The position numbers were made by a program, and so were the translations under genes. From Caulobacteraceae bacterium (GTDB lineage: Bacteria > Pseudomonadota > Alphaproteobacteria > Caulobacterales > Caulobacteraceae): DNA of 64,000 nucleotides. Numbering within the stretch: position 1 is the stretch's first letter; every line of letters starts with the position of its first letter. Shown here piece after piece: positions 1 to 8,724 of the stretch. Below the pieces are notes generated by a model, which did no database searches, was not told the DNA's origin, and was given only the letters and a program-made list of their open reading frames with translations. The stretch lies in NCBI GenBank assembly GCA_947475415.1, contig CANJLH010000018.1, forward strand, positions 1-64,000. Reading direction: 5' to 3'.

Positions 1-1
1 C

Positions 2-94
2 TCGGGGCTGAAAGCGGGGTTTGGGGTGAAGAACGTCCTGGGCTTCGATTTTCCGAGGATCAATGCCATGCACCTTGGATGCGTCCGGAATTGA
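2..94 (+). CDS. possible C-terminal end of a gene cut by the window edge
   Basis: One plus-strand frame is open from the first bases to a TGA at 92-94 and would encode about 30 residues ending in PRINAMHLGCVRN. The stretch is too short to identify and other frames are also open for some distance. It is recorded only because a real gene could enter from the left; no family was recognised. Confidence 0.18.
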   Translation, partial: SGLKAGFGVKNVLGFDFPRINAMHLGCVRN

Positions 95-399
95 CGTGAG
101 GGCGTGAGCGGGGATTGGCGGCCAACGGGCGCGGATTAAGCCCGCCGCGCACCAAGTCGAAAGCCAATGAACATCGCGCCTCAGCAACCGGCCTTGTTCT
201 GAAACATAGGTGTTTGGGTAAGGTGTCGCCGTAATTCTGACATTGGCTTTCGACCTGGAGCCCGGCGGGCCAGCGGGTGCGGAATCCGGGGACAGGAGCA
301 ATGTTCCCCTCCGGTACCAAGCGCGTTAGGCCCCGCCCATGGCTCGCCTCGCCCGGATCGCCGTCCACACCATCACCGATTTCCACGAATGAACAGGTT
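95..399. other. intergenic stretch, nothing recognised
   Basis: About 300 bases between the possible left-edge gene and the stop codon of the minus-strand FkbM gene. A long minus-strand frame covers most of it, but its translation is rich in Arg/Pro/Gly, shows no domain, and has no ribosome binding site. No tRNA, repeat or clear terminator was seen. Confidence 0.4.
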
Positions 400-1281
400 T
401 CAAGCCGTTAGTGTGTTGGTGGTGAAAAGATAGTTGAAGGTTTCCCACGGAGTCTTTCCGTCGCGAACACATATGGATATATCGTCTTGAGTCACGCGCT
501 GACATTGATCGCCAATTGCATAAACGTGATATCCAGAATCAAAGAATAGATCAAATATCTTTGAGAAATGTGGATTGGCCCCGTTGGCGTGAAACTCATC
601 AAGACATATCTCGATGAGCCAGTCCGGCTTCGGATCACGCATCATCGTCCCGAGCGCGCCCTGCAAAACATCGAACTCCGCACCCTCAACATCGATCTTC
701 ACAAGTAGTTTTTCTCCGCCAAATCGCCCGCCGAGGATATTATCCAGCGTAGAGACTGGAACTATACGCTGGTAGCGCGCAGAGTATTCGGCCCAGCCTT
801 TGACCAACGAAGCAGACGGCCCCGACGCTCCATACAATGTCAGGAGACCTGGTTTATCCGAAAGTGCGATCGGGAAAACTTCGGCGCGGTCCTGCCAACC
901 ATTGCTCTCCAGGTTCCGATAAAGCGCGCGCAGATTTTGCGGCTGCGGCTCGAAAGCCACGACGCGTCGTCCGCGTTGCAGCGATAGCAGTGAGTAATAT
1001 CCGAGGTTCGCACCCACATCGATGAAGACGTCCGTCTCATCCAGCAACCCAGACAACACAGCAGTTTCGTTGGGCTCGAACTTGCCGGCTCGCATTTGAG
1101 CGTAGGCAGGGTGAAATCCTGATGTGAGCCGAAACCCCAGTGGCGTGGTCGTCTCACGGGTTCGCGTCCAGACCTTGGTGCCGAACCAGTCCTGGAATAC
1201 ATGCAGCCGCCAGGCCACCGCCCGGGCGAAGGGATAGAGCGGTGTTCCCTTTATTGCAGCCTTGATCGTCGCTTCAAACAT
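400..1281 (-). CDS. FkbM family SAM-dependent methyltransferase
   Basis: Predicted 293-residue O-methyltransferase of the FkbM family, which methylates sugar or lipid hydroxyl groups in surface polysaccharides and secondary metabolites. The SAM-binding core is clear: FIDVGANLGYYS at residues 86-97 (motif I) and VVAFEPQP at 107-114, followed by the family signature KIDVEGAEFDVL from residue 195. The N-terminal 80 residues are variable, as is usual for the family. It is transcribed away from a polysaccharide deacetylase across a 240-bp gap holding a long palindrome, which suggests a shared role in cell-surface glycan modification. The acceptor substrate cannot be told. Confidence 0.88.
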   Translation of the reverse strand: MFEATIKAAIKGTPLYPFARAVAWRLHVFQDWFGTKVWTRTRETTTPLGFRLTSGFHPAYAQMRAGKFEPNETAVLSGLLDETDVFIDVGANLGYYSLLSLQRGRRVVAFEPQPQNLRALYRNLESNGWQDRAEVFPIALSDKPGLLTLYGASGPSASLVKGWAEYSARYQRIVPVSTLDNILGGRFGGEKLLVKIDVEGAEFDVLQGALGTMMRDPKPDWLIEICLDEFHANGANPHFSKIFDLFFDSGYHVYAIGDQCQRVTQDDISICVRDGKTPWETFNYLFTTNTLTA

Positions 1282-1338
1282 GGCTTCCCGAACCCATACC
1301 TACCAGTGCATCCATGCGCGGCGCCAAATGCGCGCAGG

Positions 1339-1362
1339 TCAGGTGATGGCGCCATCACCTGA
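1339..1362. promoter_or_regulatory. 24-bp perfect palindrome in a divergent intergenic region
   Basis: The arm TCAGGTGATGGC at 1339-1350 is followed at once by its exact reverse complement at 1351-1362, with no spacer. It sits between the divergent FkbM gene (start 1281) and the polysaccharide deacetylase gene (start 1522), 58 bp from the first and 160 bp from the second. A two-fold symmetric site of this length is a good candidate for a dimeric repressor operator; there is no T-run that would make it a typical terminator. Confidence 0.5.
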
Positions 1363-1521
1363 AGGAATTACATCAAGAGGCGTTACCGAGACACCAGCGC
1401 CGGATGAAACGGTGGTACACACTCTGGCCTCCCGCCATGGGTAATACTTAACGGTTTTCTCGTCTTCCCTCCGTATGGCTGGATTTTAAGCGCCGCCGGC
1501 GCCGGGCGGGACGATTGATCG

Positions 1522-2496
1522 ATGACGCAGGTCTACATCACCATCGACACGGAATATTCCGCCCGCATGCATGCGCGGCTGGGTGTCGGGGGCCGCGCCG
1601 AGAATTTCCGCAAGTCGATCCTGGGGGCGGTGGAAGGGCGCGCGGTCGGCGTGGCCTATCAACTGGACACGTTCGATCGTCACGGGCTCAAGGCGGTGTT
1701 CTTCGTGGACCCCATGCCGGCGATGGTGTGGGGGGTGGAGGCGATCACCGATATCGTCGGGCCGATCGTTGAGCGCGGCCATGACGTGCAGCTGCATCTG
1801 CACAGCGAGTGGCTCAAGTTCGCCGGGGCGAACAATCCGATCGGCGCGCGCACCGGCGACAACATCAAGGACTTCGAACAGGACGAGCAGTGCGTGCTGC
1901 TGGACTATGCGCTCAAGACGCTGATGGCCGCCGGCGCGCCGAGGCCGGTGGCGTTCCGGGCCGGAAACTATGGCGCCAATGACGCCACCCTGCGCGCCCT
2001 GGCCGAACTGGGGCTGAAGTACGACACCAGCCATTGTCCGGGCATCGCGGTTTCGCAATGCGCGATTTCGCTGGGGGCCAAGGACCGCAGCCCGATGGAC
2101 TACTGCGGCGTGGTGGAGGTTCCCATCGGCTGCATCGAAAGCTTCCGCGGCTGGAAGCGCCACGCCCAGATCACCGCCCTGTCGGCGGCGGAGCTGCTGG
2201 CCGCGGTGGCGTTCGCCCATCGGACGCAGTCCGGACCCGTCACCGTGGTGTCCCACAGCTTTGAACTGCTGAGCCGCGACCGGACGCGCATCAACCCCTT
2301 CCTCAAGCGCCGGTTCGAGATGGTGTGCGCCGGGCTGGAGAAGATGGAGGGGGTTGAGACGGCGACCTACGCCGCGGCGCCGCCGGTGGTGGAAACCCGC
2401 GCGGCGCCCGCGCCGATCCTGCCGCCCAATCTGCTGCGCGAGGGTCTGCGGATCGCCGAACAGGCGTTGGGCAACGCCCTGTACGGCGCGAAGTAG
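1522..2496 (+). CDS. polysaccharide deacetylase family protein (WalW-like)
   Basis: Predicted 324-residue carbohydrate deacetylase-fold protein. TIDTE at residues 7-11 matches the metal-binding aspartate motif of the NodB superfamily, FFVDPMP at 60-66 is the next strand, and GHDVQLHLHSEW around 86-97 matches the histidine motif in the form found in WalW-like members rather than the classical HSxxH. FRAGNYGAN near residue 150 is a further conserved motif. No signal peptide is visible, so the protein is probably cytoplasmic and may act on a nucleotide- or lipid-linked glycan. It is divergent from the FkbM methyltransferase. Actual deacetylase activity is inferred. Confidence 0.8.
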   Translation: MTQVYITIDTEYSARMHARLGVGGRAENFRKSILGAVEGRAVGVAYQLDTFDRHGLKAVFFVDPMPAMVWGVEAITDIVGPIVERGHDVQLHLHSEWLKFAGANNPIGARTGDNIKDFEQDEQCVLLDYALKTLMAAGAPRPVAFRAGNYGANDATLRALAELGLKYDTSHCPGIAVSQCAISLGAKDRSPMDYCGVVEVPIGCIESFRGWKRHAQITALSAAELLAAVAFAHRTQSGPVTVVSHSFELLSRDRTRINPFLKRRFEMVCAGLEKMEGVETATYAAAPPVVETRAAPAPILPPNLLREGLRIAEQALGNALYGAK

Positions 2497-2584
2497 GCCG
2501 GGCTGATCGGCAGGGCGGGTTGAGGTCGCGGTCGGCGCTGCTAAGGTCCGCGCCGCAAGTCATTACCGCTCAAGGAGCCCGCCC

Positions 2585-4240
2585 ATGCATTCCCTGGTCA
2601 TACGCAATGCGAGAATCGTCGACGGTACCGGGGCTGCGGCCTATTCCGGAGACCTGGCGGTTGAGGGCGACCGGATCGCCGCCGTGGGCGTGGTTGACGG
2701 CCGCGGCGCGGTGGAGATCGACGCGGGCGGCAAGGTGCTCAGCCCCGGGTTCATCGACATCCACACCCACTATGACCCGCAGCTTTGCTGGGACCGCAAT
2801 GCGACGCCGACGCCCGAGCATGGGGTGACCTCGCTGGTGATGGGCAACTGCTCCATCAGCCTGGCGCCGGTGCGGGCCGCCGACCGCACCCGGGCCATCC
2901 ACCTGTTCGGGTCGGTGGAGGACATGGAGGGCCGGCTGCTGGAGGCCACGGTGCCGTTCGCCTGGGAGGGGGTGCCTGACCACATGGCCTATCTGCGCCA
3001 GGGGCTGGGGCCGAACGTGGCCTCGCTGGTGGGCCACTCGATGATCCGGCTCTATGTGATGGGGGCCGCGTCGCAGGAACGGGCGGCGACGGCGGGCGAA
3101 ATCACCGCCATGTGCGATCTGCTGCGCGAGGCGCTGCGGGCCGGCGCCTATGGGATTTCGTTCACCTTCAACCACTTCGATGAGTACGGAAAGCAGCTGC
3201 CCTGCTTCTACGCCGACCGGGATGAGCGGCTGGCGCTCCTGAAGGTGATCGCCGAGGAGCAACGCGGGGTGGTGGAGGTGGCGCCCAACTTCTTCAAGCG
3301 TGACCTGGGCCTGCCGACGGTGGATGAGTGGGGGGAACTGGCGCTGGAGTCCGGCGCCTTCGTGACCCTGTCGCCGATCCTGGTGATGCCGAACCTGGCC
3401 GGCGGCTGGAAGACCATCCTGGAGCGGGTGCAACACTGGCGCGACCGGGGCGCGCCCTTGTGGGCCCAGACCCAGGTGCGGCCGCTTGATATGACCGTGG
3501 ACCTGACCAAGGGCTCGACGGTGCTGTCGAAGTCTTCGACCTGGCGCGACAGCTTTGAAGCGACGGTGGACGAGCGGCTGGCGCGCTATCAGGACCCGCA
3601 GGCGCGGGTGGCGTTGATCGCCGAGGGCGAGCGGCTGAAGAGCGCGCTCCTGCCGCTGGTGGTGAAGCGGACCCGCAGCGCCGCCAACCGCGCGCTGGAG
3701 GGCCGCAAGGTGGCCGACATCGCGGCGGAACGGGGCAAGACCTTCACCGAGACCCTGATGGACATCGCCGTGGCCGACGGGCTGGAGACCGAGTTCAACC
3801 TGTCGGGCTTCCTGCACGCCGATGAGGCGGACGTGGCGACGCTGCTCAAGCATCCGGCGGTGCAGGTGGGTTCCGGCGATGCGGGAGCCCACATCAGCCA
3901 GTTCGCCGGGGCGGGCGACACTTGTTATCTGTTCGAGAAGTTCGTGCGCGAGCGCGGCGACTTCACGCTGGAGGAAGCGGTGAAGGCCCTGACCTCCAGC
4001 CTGGCCGACCGCTGGGGGTTCAAGGACCGGGGCGTGCTGGCGGCCGGCAAGCTGGCCGACCTGGTGATCTTCGACCCGGACACCATCGCCCGCGGCGACG
4101 AGGTGTGGGTGGACGACGTGCCCGGTGACCAGGGCCGCTACATCCGCCGACCGGTGGGGATCGACCGGGTGATCGTCAACGGTCAGGTGCTGGTGGCGAA
4201 CGGCGAATATGCCGATGTGAAGCCGGGGCGGCTGTTGTAG
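2585..4240 (+). CDS. N-acyl-D-amino-acid deacylase family amidohydrolase
   Basis: A 551-residue metal-dependent hydrolase of the D-aminoacylase branch of the amidohydrolase superfamily. The metal site is visible: HTHYD at residues 60-64 and GNCS at 87-90 (the bridging cysteine typical of D-aminoacylases); GSGDAGAHISQF around residue 420 supplies the late catalytic aspartate. The ATG is preceded by AAGGAG at good spacing. It heads a plus-strand run with an aldo/keto reductase, epimerase, SCP2-like protein and alpha/beta hydrolase. Many relatives annotated this way are not D-aminoacylases but act on other cyclic or acyclic amides, so the substrate is open. Two paralogues lie at 41710-43452 and 44893-46644. 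Confidence 0.88.
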   Translation: MHSLVIRNARIVDGTGAAAYSGDLAVEGDRIAAVGVVDGRGAVEIDAGGKVLSPGFIDIHTHYDPQLCWDRNATPTPEHGVTSLVMGNCSISLAPVRAADRTRAIHLFGSVEDMEGRLLEATVPFAWEGVPDHMAYLRQGLGPNVASLVGHSMIRLYVMGAASQERAATAGEITAMCDLLREALRAGAYGISFTFNHFDEYGKQLPCFYADRDERLALLKVIAEEQRGVVEVAPNFFKRDLGLPTVDEWGELALESGAFVTLSPILVMPNLAGGWKTILERVQHWRDRGAPLWAQTQVRPLDMTVDLTKGSTVLSKSSTWRDSFEATVDERLARYQDPQARVALIAEGERLKSALLPLVVKRTRSAANRALEGRKVADIAAERGKTFTETLMDIAVADGLETEFNLSGFLHADEADVATLLKHPAVQVGSGDAGAHISQFAGAGDTCYLFEKFVRERGDFTLEEAVKALTSSLADRWGFKDRGVLAAGKLADLVIFDPDTIARGDEVWVDDVPGDQGRYIRRPVGIDRVIVNGQVLVANGEYADVKPGRLL

Positions 4241-4281
4241 TCAGCGCCGCCGCGCGCGCTTGAAGTCTGGAGAACAACACC

Positions 4282-5268
4282 TTGCAATACCGTCGACTTG
4301 GAAATTCCGGCCTGAAGGTCTCGCGGATCACCCTGGGGTGCATGTCCTATGGGGATCCCAAGCGGGGCATGCACGAGTGGAGCCTGCCGGAGGATCAGGC
4401 GCGGCCGATGATCAGGGCGGCCATCGAGGCGGGGATCAACTGCTTCGACACCGCCAACGGCTATTCGGCCGGTTCGAGCGAGGAGATCCTCGGCCGGGCG
4501 CTGAAGGACTTCACACGCCGCGAGGAGGCGGTGGTGGCGACCAAGGTGTGGGCGCAGATGCACAAGGGCCAGAATGGATCGGGGCTGTCGCGCAAGTCGA
4601 TCATGGCCGAAGTGGATGCGAGCCTGGGGCGGCTGGGCACCGACTACATCGACCTCTACCAGATCCACCGCTGGGACCCCGAGACGCCGATCGAGGAGAC
4701 TCTGGAGGCGCTGAACGACGTGGTCCGGGCAGGCAAGGTCCGCTACCTGGGCGCCTCGTCGATGGCGGCCTGGCAGTTCTGCACGGCGCTGCACGTGGCC
4801 GGTGAGCGGGGCTGGTCGAAGTTCATTTCCATGCAGAACCACCTGAACCTGCTCTACCGGGAAGAAGAGCGCGAGATGCTGCCGCTCTGCGCCGCGGAGG
4901 GGGTGGGGGTGATCCCCTGGAGTCCCCTGGCCCGGGGCAAGCTGGCGCGGCCCTGGAGCGAGGAGCCTGTGACGCACCGCGAGAAGACCGACATCTTCGG
5001 CGGCGGCCTGTATGCGCGCACCAAGGCCGCCGACAAGGCGGTGGTGGAGGCGGTGGGCGCGGTCTCCGAACGGCTGGGCGCGCCGCGCAGCCAGGTGGCG
5101 CTGGCCTGGCTGCTGGCAAAGCCGGAGGTAACCTCGCCAATCGTCGGAATTTCCAGCCAGAAGCATCTGGATGATGCGCTGGCGGGGCTGGAGCTGAAAC
5201 TCGACGCCGAGTCGATCAAGGCGCTGGAGGGCCCCTATGCGCCCCACCCCGTGCTGGGCCACAGCTAG
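4282..5268 (+). CDS. aldo/keto reductase
   Basis: Predicted NADPH-dependent carbonyl reductase of 328 residues, close to the usual length. The family tetrad can be followed: FDTANGY (Asp and Tyr), ATKVWA (Lys) and YQIHRWD (His), then GKVRYLGASS. The start is TTG at 4282, chosen because GGAG lies about ten bases upstream and the protein begins in the family manner with QYRRLGNSGLKVS. It begins 41 bp after the amidohydrolase and is followed 12 bp later by the epimerase gene, so co-transcription is likely. The sequence resembles the YajO/Tas-like group; substrate unknown. Confidence 0.88.
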   Translation: MQYRRLGNSGLKVSRITLGCMSYGDPKRGMHEWSLPEDQARPMIRAAIEAGINCFDTANGYSAGSSEEILGRALKDFTRREEAVVATKVWAQMHKGQNGSGLSRKSIMAEVDASLGRLGTDYIDLYQIHRWDPETPIEETLEALNDVVRAGKVRYLGASSMAAWQFCTALHVAGERGWSKFISMQNHLNLLYREEEREMLPLCAAEGVGVIPWSPLARGKLARPWSEEPVTHREKTDIFGGGLYARTKAADKAVVEAVGAVSERLGAPRSQVALAWLLAKPEVTSPIVGISSQKHLDDALAGLELKLDAESIKALEGPYAPHPVLGHS

Positions 5269-5280
5269 GAGCGCGGGACC

Positions 5281-6159
5281 ATGAGCAATGACAAGGTGTC
5301 CCTGCGGGTCGCGGTCACCGGCGGCTCCGGCAAGGTGGGGCGCCAGGCGATCAAGGCCCTACGCGCCGCCGGCCACCGGCCGGTGAACTTCGACTTAAGG
5401 CCGTCGCCGGACGGGGGGCGCACGGTGATCGCCGACTTCGCCGACTTCGGTCAGGCGATCGGCGCCCTGGCCGGGATCGACACCCAGGGCGACGGCCCAC
5501 CGGACGCGGTCGTGCACTTGGCGGGCATCCCGGCGCCGGGGATCGCACCGGACCACACGATCTTCAACAACAACACCCTGTCGACCTACAACGTCTTCGC
5601 GGCCTGCCGCAGGCTGGAAATTCCGCGGGTGGTGTGGGCTTCCAGCGAGACGGTGCTGGGCCTGCCCTTCGACATACCGCCGGACTATGCGCCCATCGAC
5701 GAACGCCACCCCTTGAGGCCGGCGTGGTCCTATGCGCTTTCCAAACGGCTTGGTGAGACAATGGCCGACGAGTTCGCGCGCTGGGCGCCGGACATCTCAG
5801 TGCGCTCCTTAAGGTTTTCCAATGTCTTCGCGGCGGAAGATTATGAGAAGCTGGCGGCGATCCAGGCGAACCCGGGCCCACGCAAGATGAATCTGTGGGG
5901 TTATGTTGACGCGCGCGACTGCGGCGAGGCCTGCCGGCTGGCGGTGGAGACGGCGCAACCGGGCCATGAGCCGATGATCATCGCCGCGGCGGACACCTTG
6001 ATGGACATTCCCTCCGCCGAACTGATGGCGAAATATTTCCCGGAGGTTCCGATCAAGGGGAAGCTGAAGGGCAACCAGACGCTGCTGTCGGTGGCGCGAG
6101 CCGAGCGGGTGATCGGCTACAAGCCGAAGCACTCCTGGCGAAACCAACGGGCCGGCTGA
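5281..6159 (+). CDS. NAD-dependent epimerase/dehydratase family protein
   Basis: A 292-residue extended short-chain dehydrogenase. The nucleotide-binding motif GGSGKVG is near residue 15, the catalytic Ser is in ASSETV, and the YxxxK pair is in SYALSKRLGE. The C-terminus is short (ends GYKPKHSWRN), as in sugar or aromatic side-chain NAD(P) oxidoreductases. The stop codon overlaps the start of the next gene (TGATG), indicating translational coupling. Reaction unknown; in this context it may oxidise or reduce an intermediate released by the upstream amidohydrolase. Confidence 0.82.
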   Translation: MSNDKVSLRVAVTGGSGKVGRQAIKALRAAGHRPVNFDLRPSPDGGRTVIADFADFGQAIGALAGIDTQGDGPPDAVVHLAGIPAPGIAPDHTIFNNNTLSTYNVFAACRRLEIPRVVWASSETVLGLPFDIPPDYAPIDERHPLRPAWSYALSKRLGETMADEFARWAPDISVRSLRFSNVFAAEDYEKLAAIQANPGPRKMNLWGYVDARDCGEACRLAVETAQPGHEPMIIAAADTLMDIPSAELMAKYFPEVPIKGKLKGNQTLLSVARAERVIGYKPKHSWRNQRAG

Positions 6160-6521
6160 TGCTGGGGGACCTGACCGCCCAGGTGAACGGCGACGCGGCG
6201 CTGGTGCGCCGGGGTCGGTTCGTGGACGTGACCTTCCTGGTGGGAATAGGCCAGGAGAGCTGGCTGGTCAGCGTGGACCACGGGCGGATCGAAGCGGTGA
6301 CGAAGGGGCCCTTCGTCATGCCCCGCTGGACCTTCGCGCTGAGGGCCGGGGTGGACGACTGGCGCAAATTCTGGGCGGCTGAGCCTGAGCCGGGGTTCCA
6401 CGACCTGTTCGCCCTGATCCGTCACAAGCGGCTGACGGCGGAGGGCGATCTGCACACCTTCATGTCAAATCTGTTCTACTTCAAAGGCGTGCTGGGATCT
6501 CTTCGGGGGAGGGTCGGCTGA
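6159..6521 (+). CDS. small SCP2-like protein of unknown function
   Basis: A 120-residue soluble protein without signal peptide or membrane segment. The pattern of a beta-hairpin followed by WLVSVDHGRIEAV and PRWTFALRAGVDDW suggests a sterol-carrier-protein-2-like fold, often found beside catabolic dehydrogenases and hydrolases, but no catalytic residues are evident. Its start overlaps the epimerase stop, and its own stop overlaps the start of the alpha/beta hydrolase (TGATG at both ends), so its product is probably made in fixed ratio with both neighbours. A lipophilic-ligand-binding role is inference. Confidence 0.65.
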   Translation: MLGDLTAQVNGDAALVRRGRFVDVTFLVGIGQESWLVSVDHGRIEAVTKGPFVMPRWTFALRAGVDDWRKFWAAEPEPGFHDLFALIRHKRLTAEGDLHTFMSNLFYFKGVLGSLRGRVG

Positions 6522-7375
6522 TGGCGGACTACGAACCGATTATCGGCCGCTACCTGCGTCTGGAGCTGGAGGGCAAGCCGCACAGGGTCTACGTGGAAGA
6601 GGCCGGGCAGGGGGTTCCGCTCATCTGCCTGCACACCGCCGGCGCCGACAGCCGCCAGTGGCGCGGGCTGATGAACGATCCACAGGTTCTTGAGCGCTTC
6701 CGGGTGATCGCGTTCGACCTCCCCTGGCATGGCAAATCCTCGCCGCCGGCCGGCTGGCGCGAGGTGGAGGAATACCGACTGACCAGCCGCGCCTATGTGG
6801 ACGCGATCGTGGCGGTGGCCGATGCGTTGGAGCTCGACCGACCCGTCGCCATGGGCTGCTCCATCGGCGGTCGGATCGTGCTGCACCTGGCGCTGGAGCG
6901 GCCGGACCGATTCGGCGCGGTGATCGGCCTGCAGGCTGGCGCCCATGTGGATCCCTATTACGACACCCAGTGGCTGCACCGCCCCGACGTGCACGGCGGC
7001 GAGGTCTGCGCCGGTGTGGTCAGCGGCCTGATCGGACCCAAGGCGGCGGACGCCGACCGCTGGGAGACCCTGTGGCACTACATGCAGGGCGGCCCCGGCG
7101 TGTTCAAGGGCGACCTCTATTTCTACAAGGTGGACGGGGACATCCGCGGCGAACTTCAGCGGATCGACACGGCGCGGTGCCCGGTGCATCTGCTGTCCGG
7201 GGAATACGACTATTCCTGCACGCCGCAGGACACGCTGGATGCGGCGGCGCGGATCAAGGGCTCGAGCGTTACGATCATGCCAGGCATCGGCCACTTTCCG
7301 ATGAGCGAGGCGCCGGAGGCGTTCCTGGAGCACCTGCGGCCGGTGCTGGCGCAGGTGCTTAGCGTGCGGGGATAG
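6521..7375 (+). CDS. alpha/beta hydrolase
   Basis: A 284-residue alpha/beta hydrolase. The nucleophile is Ser114 in GCSIGG, the oxyanion-hole segment is LHTAGADSRQW near residue 38, the acid is probably the Asp in SGEYDYSC near residue 229, and the base is His258 in GIGHFPMSEAP. The length and FDLPWHGKSSPP motif place it with the MhpC/BphD-like carbon-carbon hydrolases and esterases. It is the last gene of the operon that starts with the amidohydrolase; bioA converges on it seven bases downstream. Substrate unknown. Confidence 0.85.
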   Translation: MADYEPIIGRYLRLELEGKPHRVYVEEAGQGVPLICLHTAGADSRQWRGLMNDPQVLERFRVIAFDLPWHGKSSPPAGWREVEEYRLTSRAYVDAIVAVADALELDRPVAMGCSIGGRIVLHLALERPDRFGAVIGLQAGAHVDPYYDTQWLHRPDVHGGEVCAGVVSGLIGPKAADADRWETLWHYMQGGPGVFKGDLYFYKVDGDIRGELQRIDTARCPVHLLSGEYDYSCTPQDTLDAAARIKGSSVTIMPGIGHFPMSEAPEAFLEHLRPVLAQVLSVRG

Positions 7376-7381
7376 CGGGCT

Positions 7382-8656
7382 TCATGCCCAACCAACGATC
7401 TTACGCACCGCGCCGGTTAACACCTCCAGCTCCGCGTCGCTGATGATGAACGGCGGGGTCAGGTAGATCACCTTGCCCATGGGGCGGATCCAGACTCCCT
7501 CGGCGGCGAAGCGCTGGCAGAGTGCGCCTGAGTCCACGGCGGTCTCGAATTCCACCACGCCGATGGCGCCCATCACCCTCACATCGACCACGCCCGGCGC
7601 GGCGCGGCAGGGTTCGAGTGCCTGGCGTAGGCCGGCTTCGATACGGGACACGTCGGCCTTCCATGCGCCTTCCTCGAACAGGTCCAGGGAGGCGTTGGCG
7701 GCGGCGCAGGCGAGCGGGTTTCCCATGTAGGTGGGGCCATGCATCAGGGCCGCCCCGGGGTCGTCGGACCAGAAGGCGTCGAACACCCGGGCGCCGGCGA
7801 TGGCCGCCGAGAGTGGCAGCGTCCCCCCGGTCAGGGCCTTGGAAAGTGTGATGATGTCGGGAGTTACGCCCGACCCTTCACAGGCGAACAGCTCGCCGGT
7901 GCGCCCGAAACCCACGAAGATCTCGTCGAAGATCAGCAGCACGTCATGGGCGTCGGCCAGGCGGCGCAGGCGACGCAGGGTCTGGTCGTCGTGAAAGATC
8001 ATTCCGCCGGCGCCCTGGACCCGGGGTTCCACCAGGATCGCCGCGATCTCGTGGCCGTGGGCGGTGAGGAGACTGGCGAGGGTGGCTTCCGAGGCGTCGT
8101 CGCGGGGCAGGGGGGCGATGTGCTGGGGGGGCAGGACGCCGGCGAACAGGGCGTGCATGCCTTCGTCCGGATCACAGACGGTCATGGTGGCCAGGGTGTC
8201 GCCGTGATAGCCGCCCAGGAAGGAGAGGAAGCGGGTGCGGCCCAAAACCCCTTTGTTGATCCAGTATTGCAACGCCATCTTCATGGCGATCTCCACCGAG
8301 ACCGAGCCTGATTCGGCGAAGAAGACGCGGCTGAGGTCGCCGGGCAGCAGGGCGGCGAGGCGCGCCGCCAATCGATAGGCTGGCTCATGCGCCAGGCCGC
8401 CGAACATCATGTGCGGGGCGCGGGCGAGCTGGCTCTCCACGGCGGCGCGGATGTGCGGGTGGTTGTAGCCATGGCAGGCGGTCCACCAGGAGGCGATGCC
8501 GTCGATCAGTTCGCGGCCGTCCTCCAGGATCAACCGCGCGCCCCGGGTCGCGGCCACCGCCAGCGGAGGGGCCGCAGTCTTCATCTGTGCGTAGGGCCGC
8601 CAAACGTGGCGGGCGCCGGCCTCGAGCCAGGGCGTCGTCGCCATCTTGTCCGCCAT
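7382..8656 (-). CDS. bioA: adenosylmethionine-8-amino-7-oxononanoate aminotransferase
   Basis: PLP-dependent transaminase of biotin synthesis that converts 8-amino-7-oxononanoate to 7,8-diaminononanoate with SAM as amino donor. Length 424 is normal. The N-terminal HVWRPYAQM is a BioA signature, IASWWTACHGYNHP (54-67) lines the substrate pocket, FLGGYHGDT (146-154) and IFDEIFVGFGRTG (242-254) are class III aminotransferase motifs, and Lys273 in LSKALTGG is the PLP Schiff-base lysine. No other bio gene is next to it in this window. This is a housekeeping gene amid catabolic genes. Confidence 0.95.
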   Translation of the reverse strand: MADKMATTPWLEAGARHVWRPYAQMKTAAPPLAVAATRGARLILEDGRELIDGIASWWTACHGYNHPHIRAAVESQLARAPHMMFGGLAHEPAYRLAARLAALLPGDLSRVFFAESGSVSVEIAMKMALQYWINKGVLGRTRFLSFLGGYHGDTLATMTVCDPDEGMHALFAGVLPPQHIAPLPRDDASEATLASLLTAHGHEIAAILVEPRVQGAGGMIFHDDQTLRRLRRLADAHDVLLIFDEIFVGFGRTGELFACEGSGVTPDIITLSKALTGGTLPLSAAIAGARVFDAFWSDDPGAALMHGPTYMGNPLACAAANASLDLFEEGAWKADVSRIEAGLRQALEPCRAAPGVVDVRVMGAIGVVEFETAVDSGALCQRFAAEGVWIRPMGKVIYLTPPFIISDAELEVLTGAVRKIVGWA

Positions 8657-8724
8657 CGCCGCACCCTTTCGCGTCGATCGCTTCCAGAGGTCAAGGCGCG
8701 CGCGGCGTCAAGCTTTGCGTCCGG

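Noticed and set aside
60..386. Minus-strand open frame of 108 codons at the left end
   Set aside because: Arg/Pro/Gly-rich translation without domain, no ribosome binding site, and typical of chance open frames in high-GC DNA.
2570..3892. Long minus-strand frame (440 codons) antisense to the amidohydrolase
   Set aside because: His/Arg/Gln-rich shadow of a well-supported gene with clear catalytic motifs; similar long antisense frames occur opposite most genes here (for example 32218-34821 and 18414-20273).
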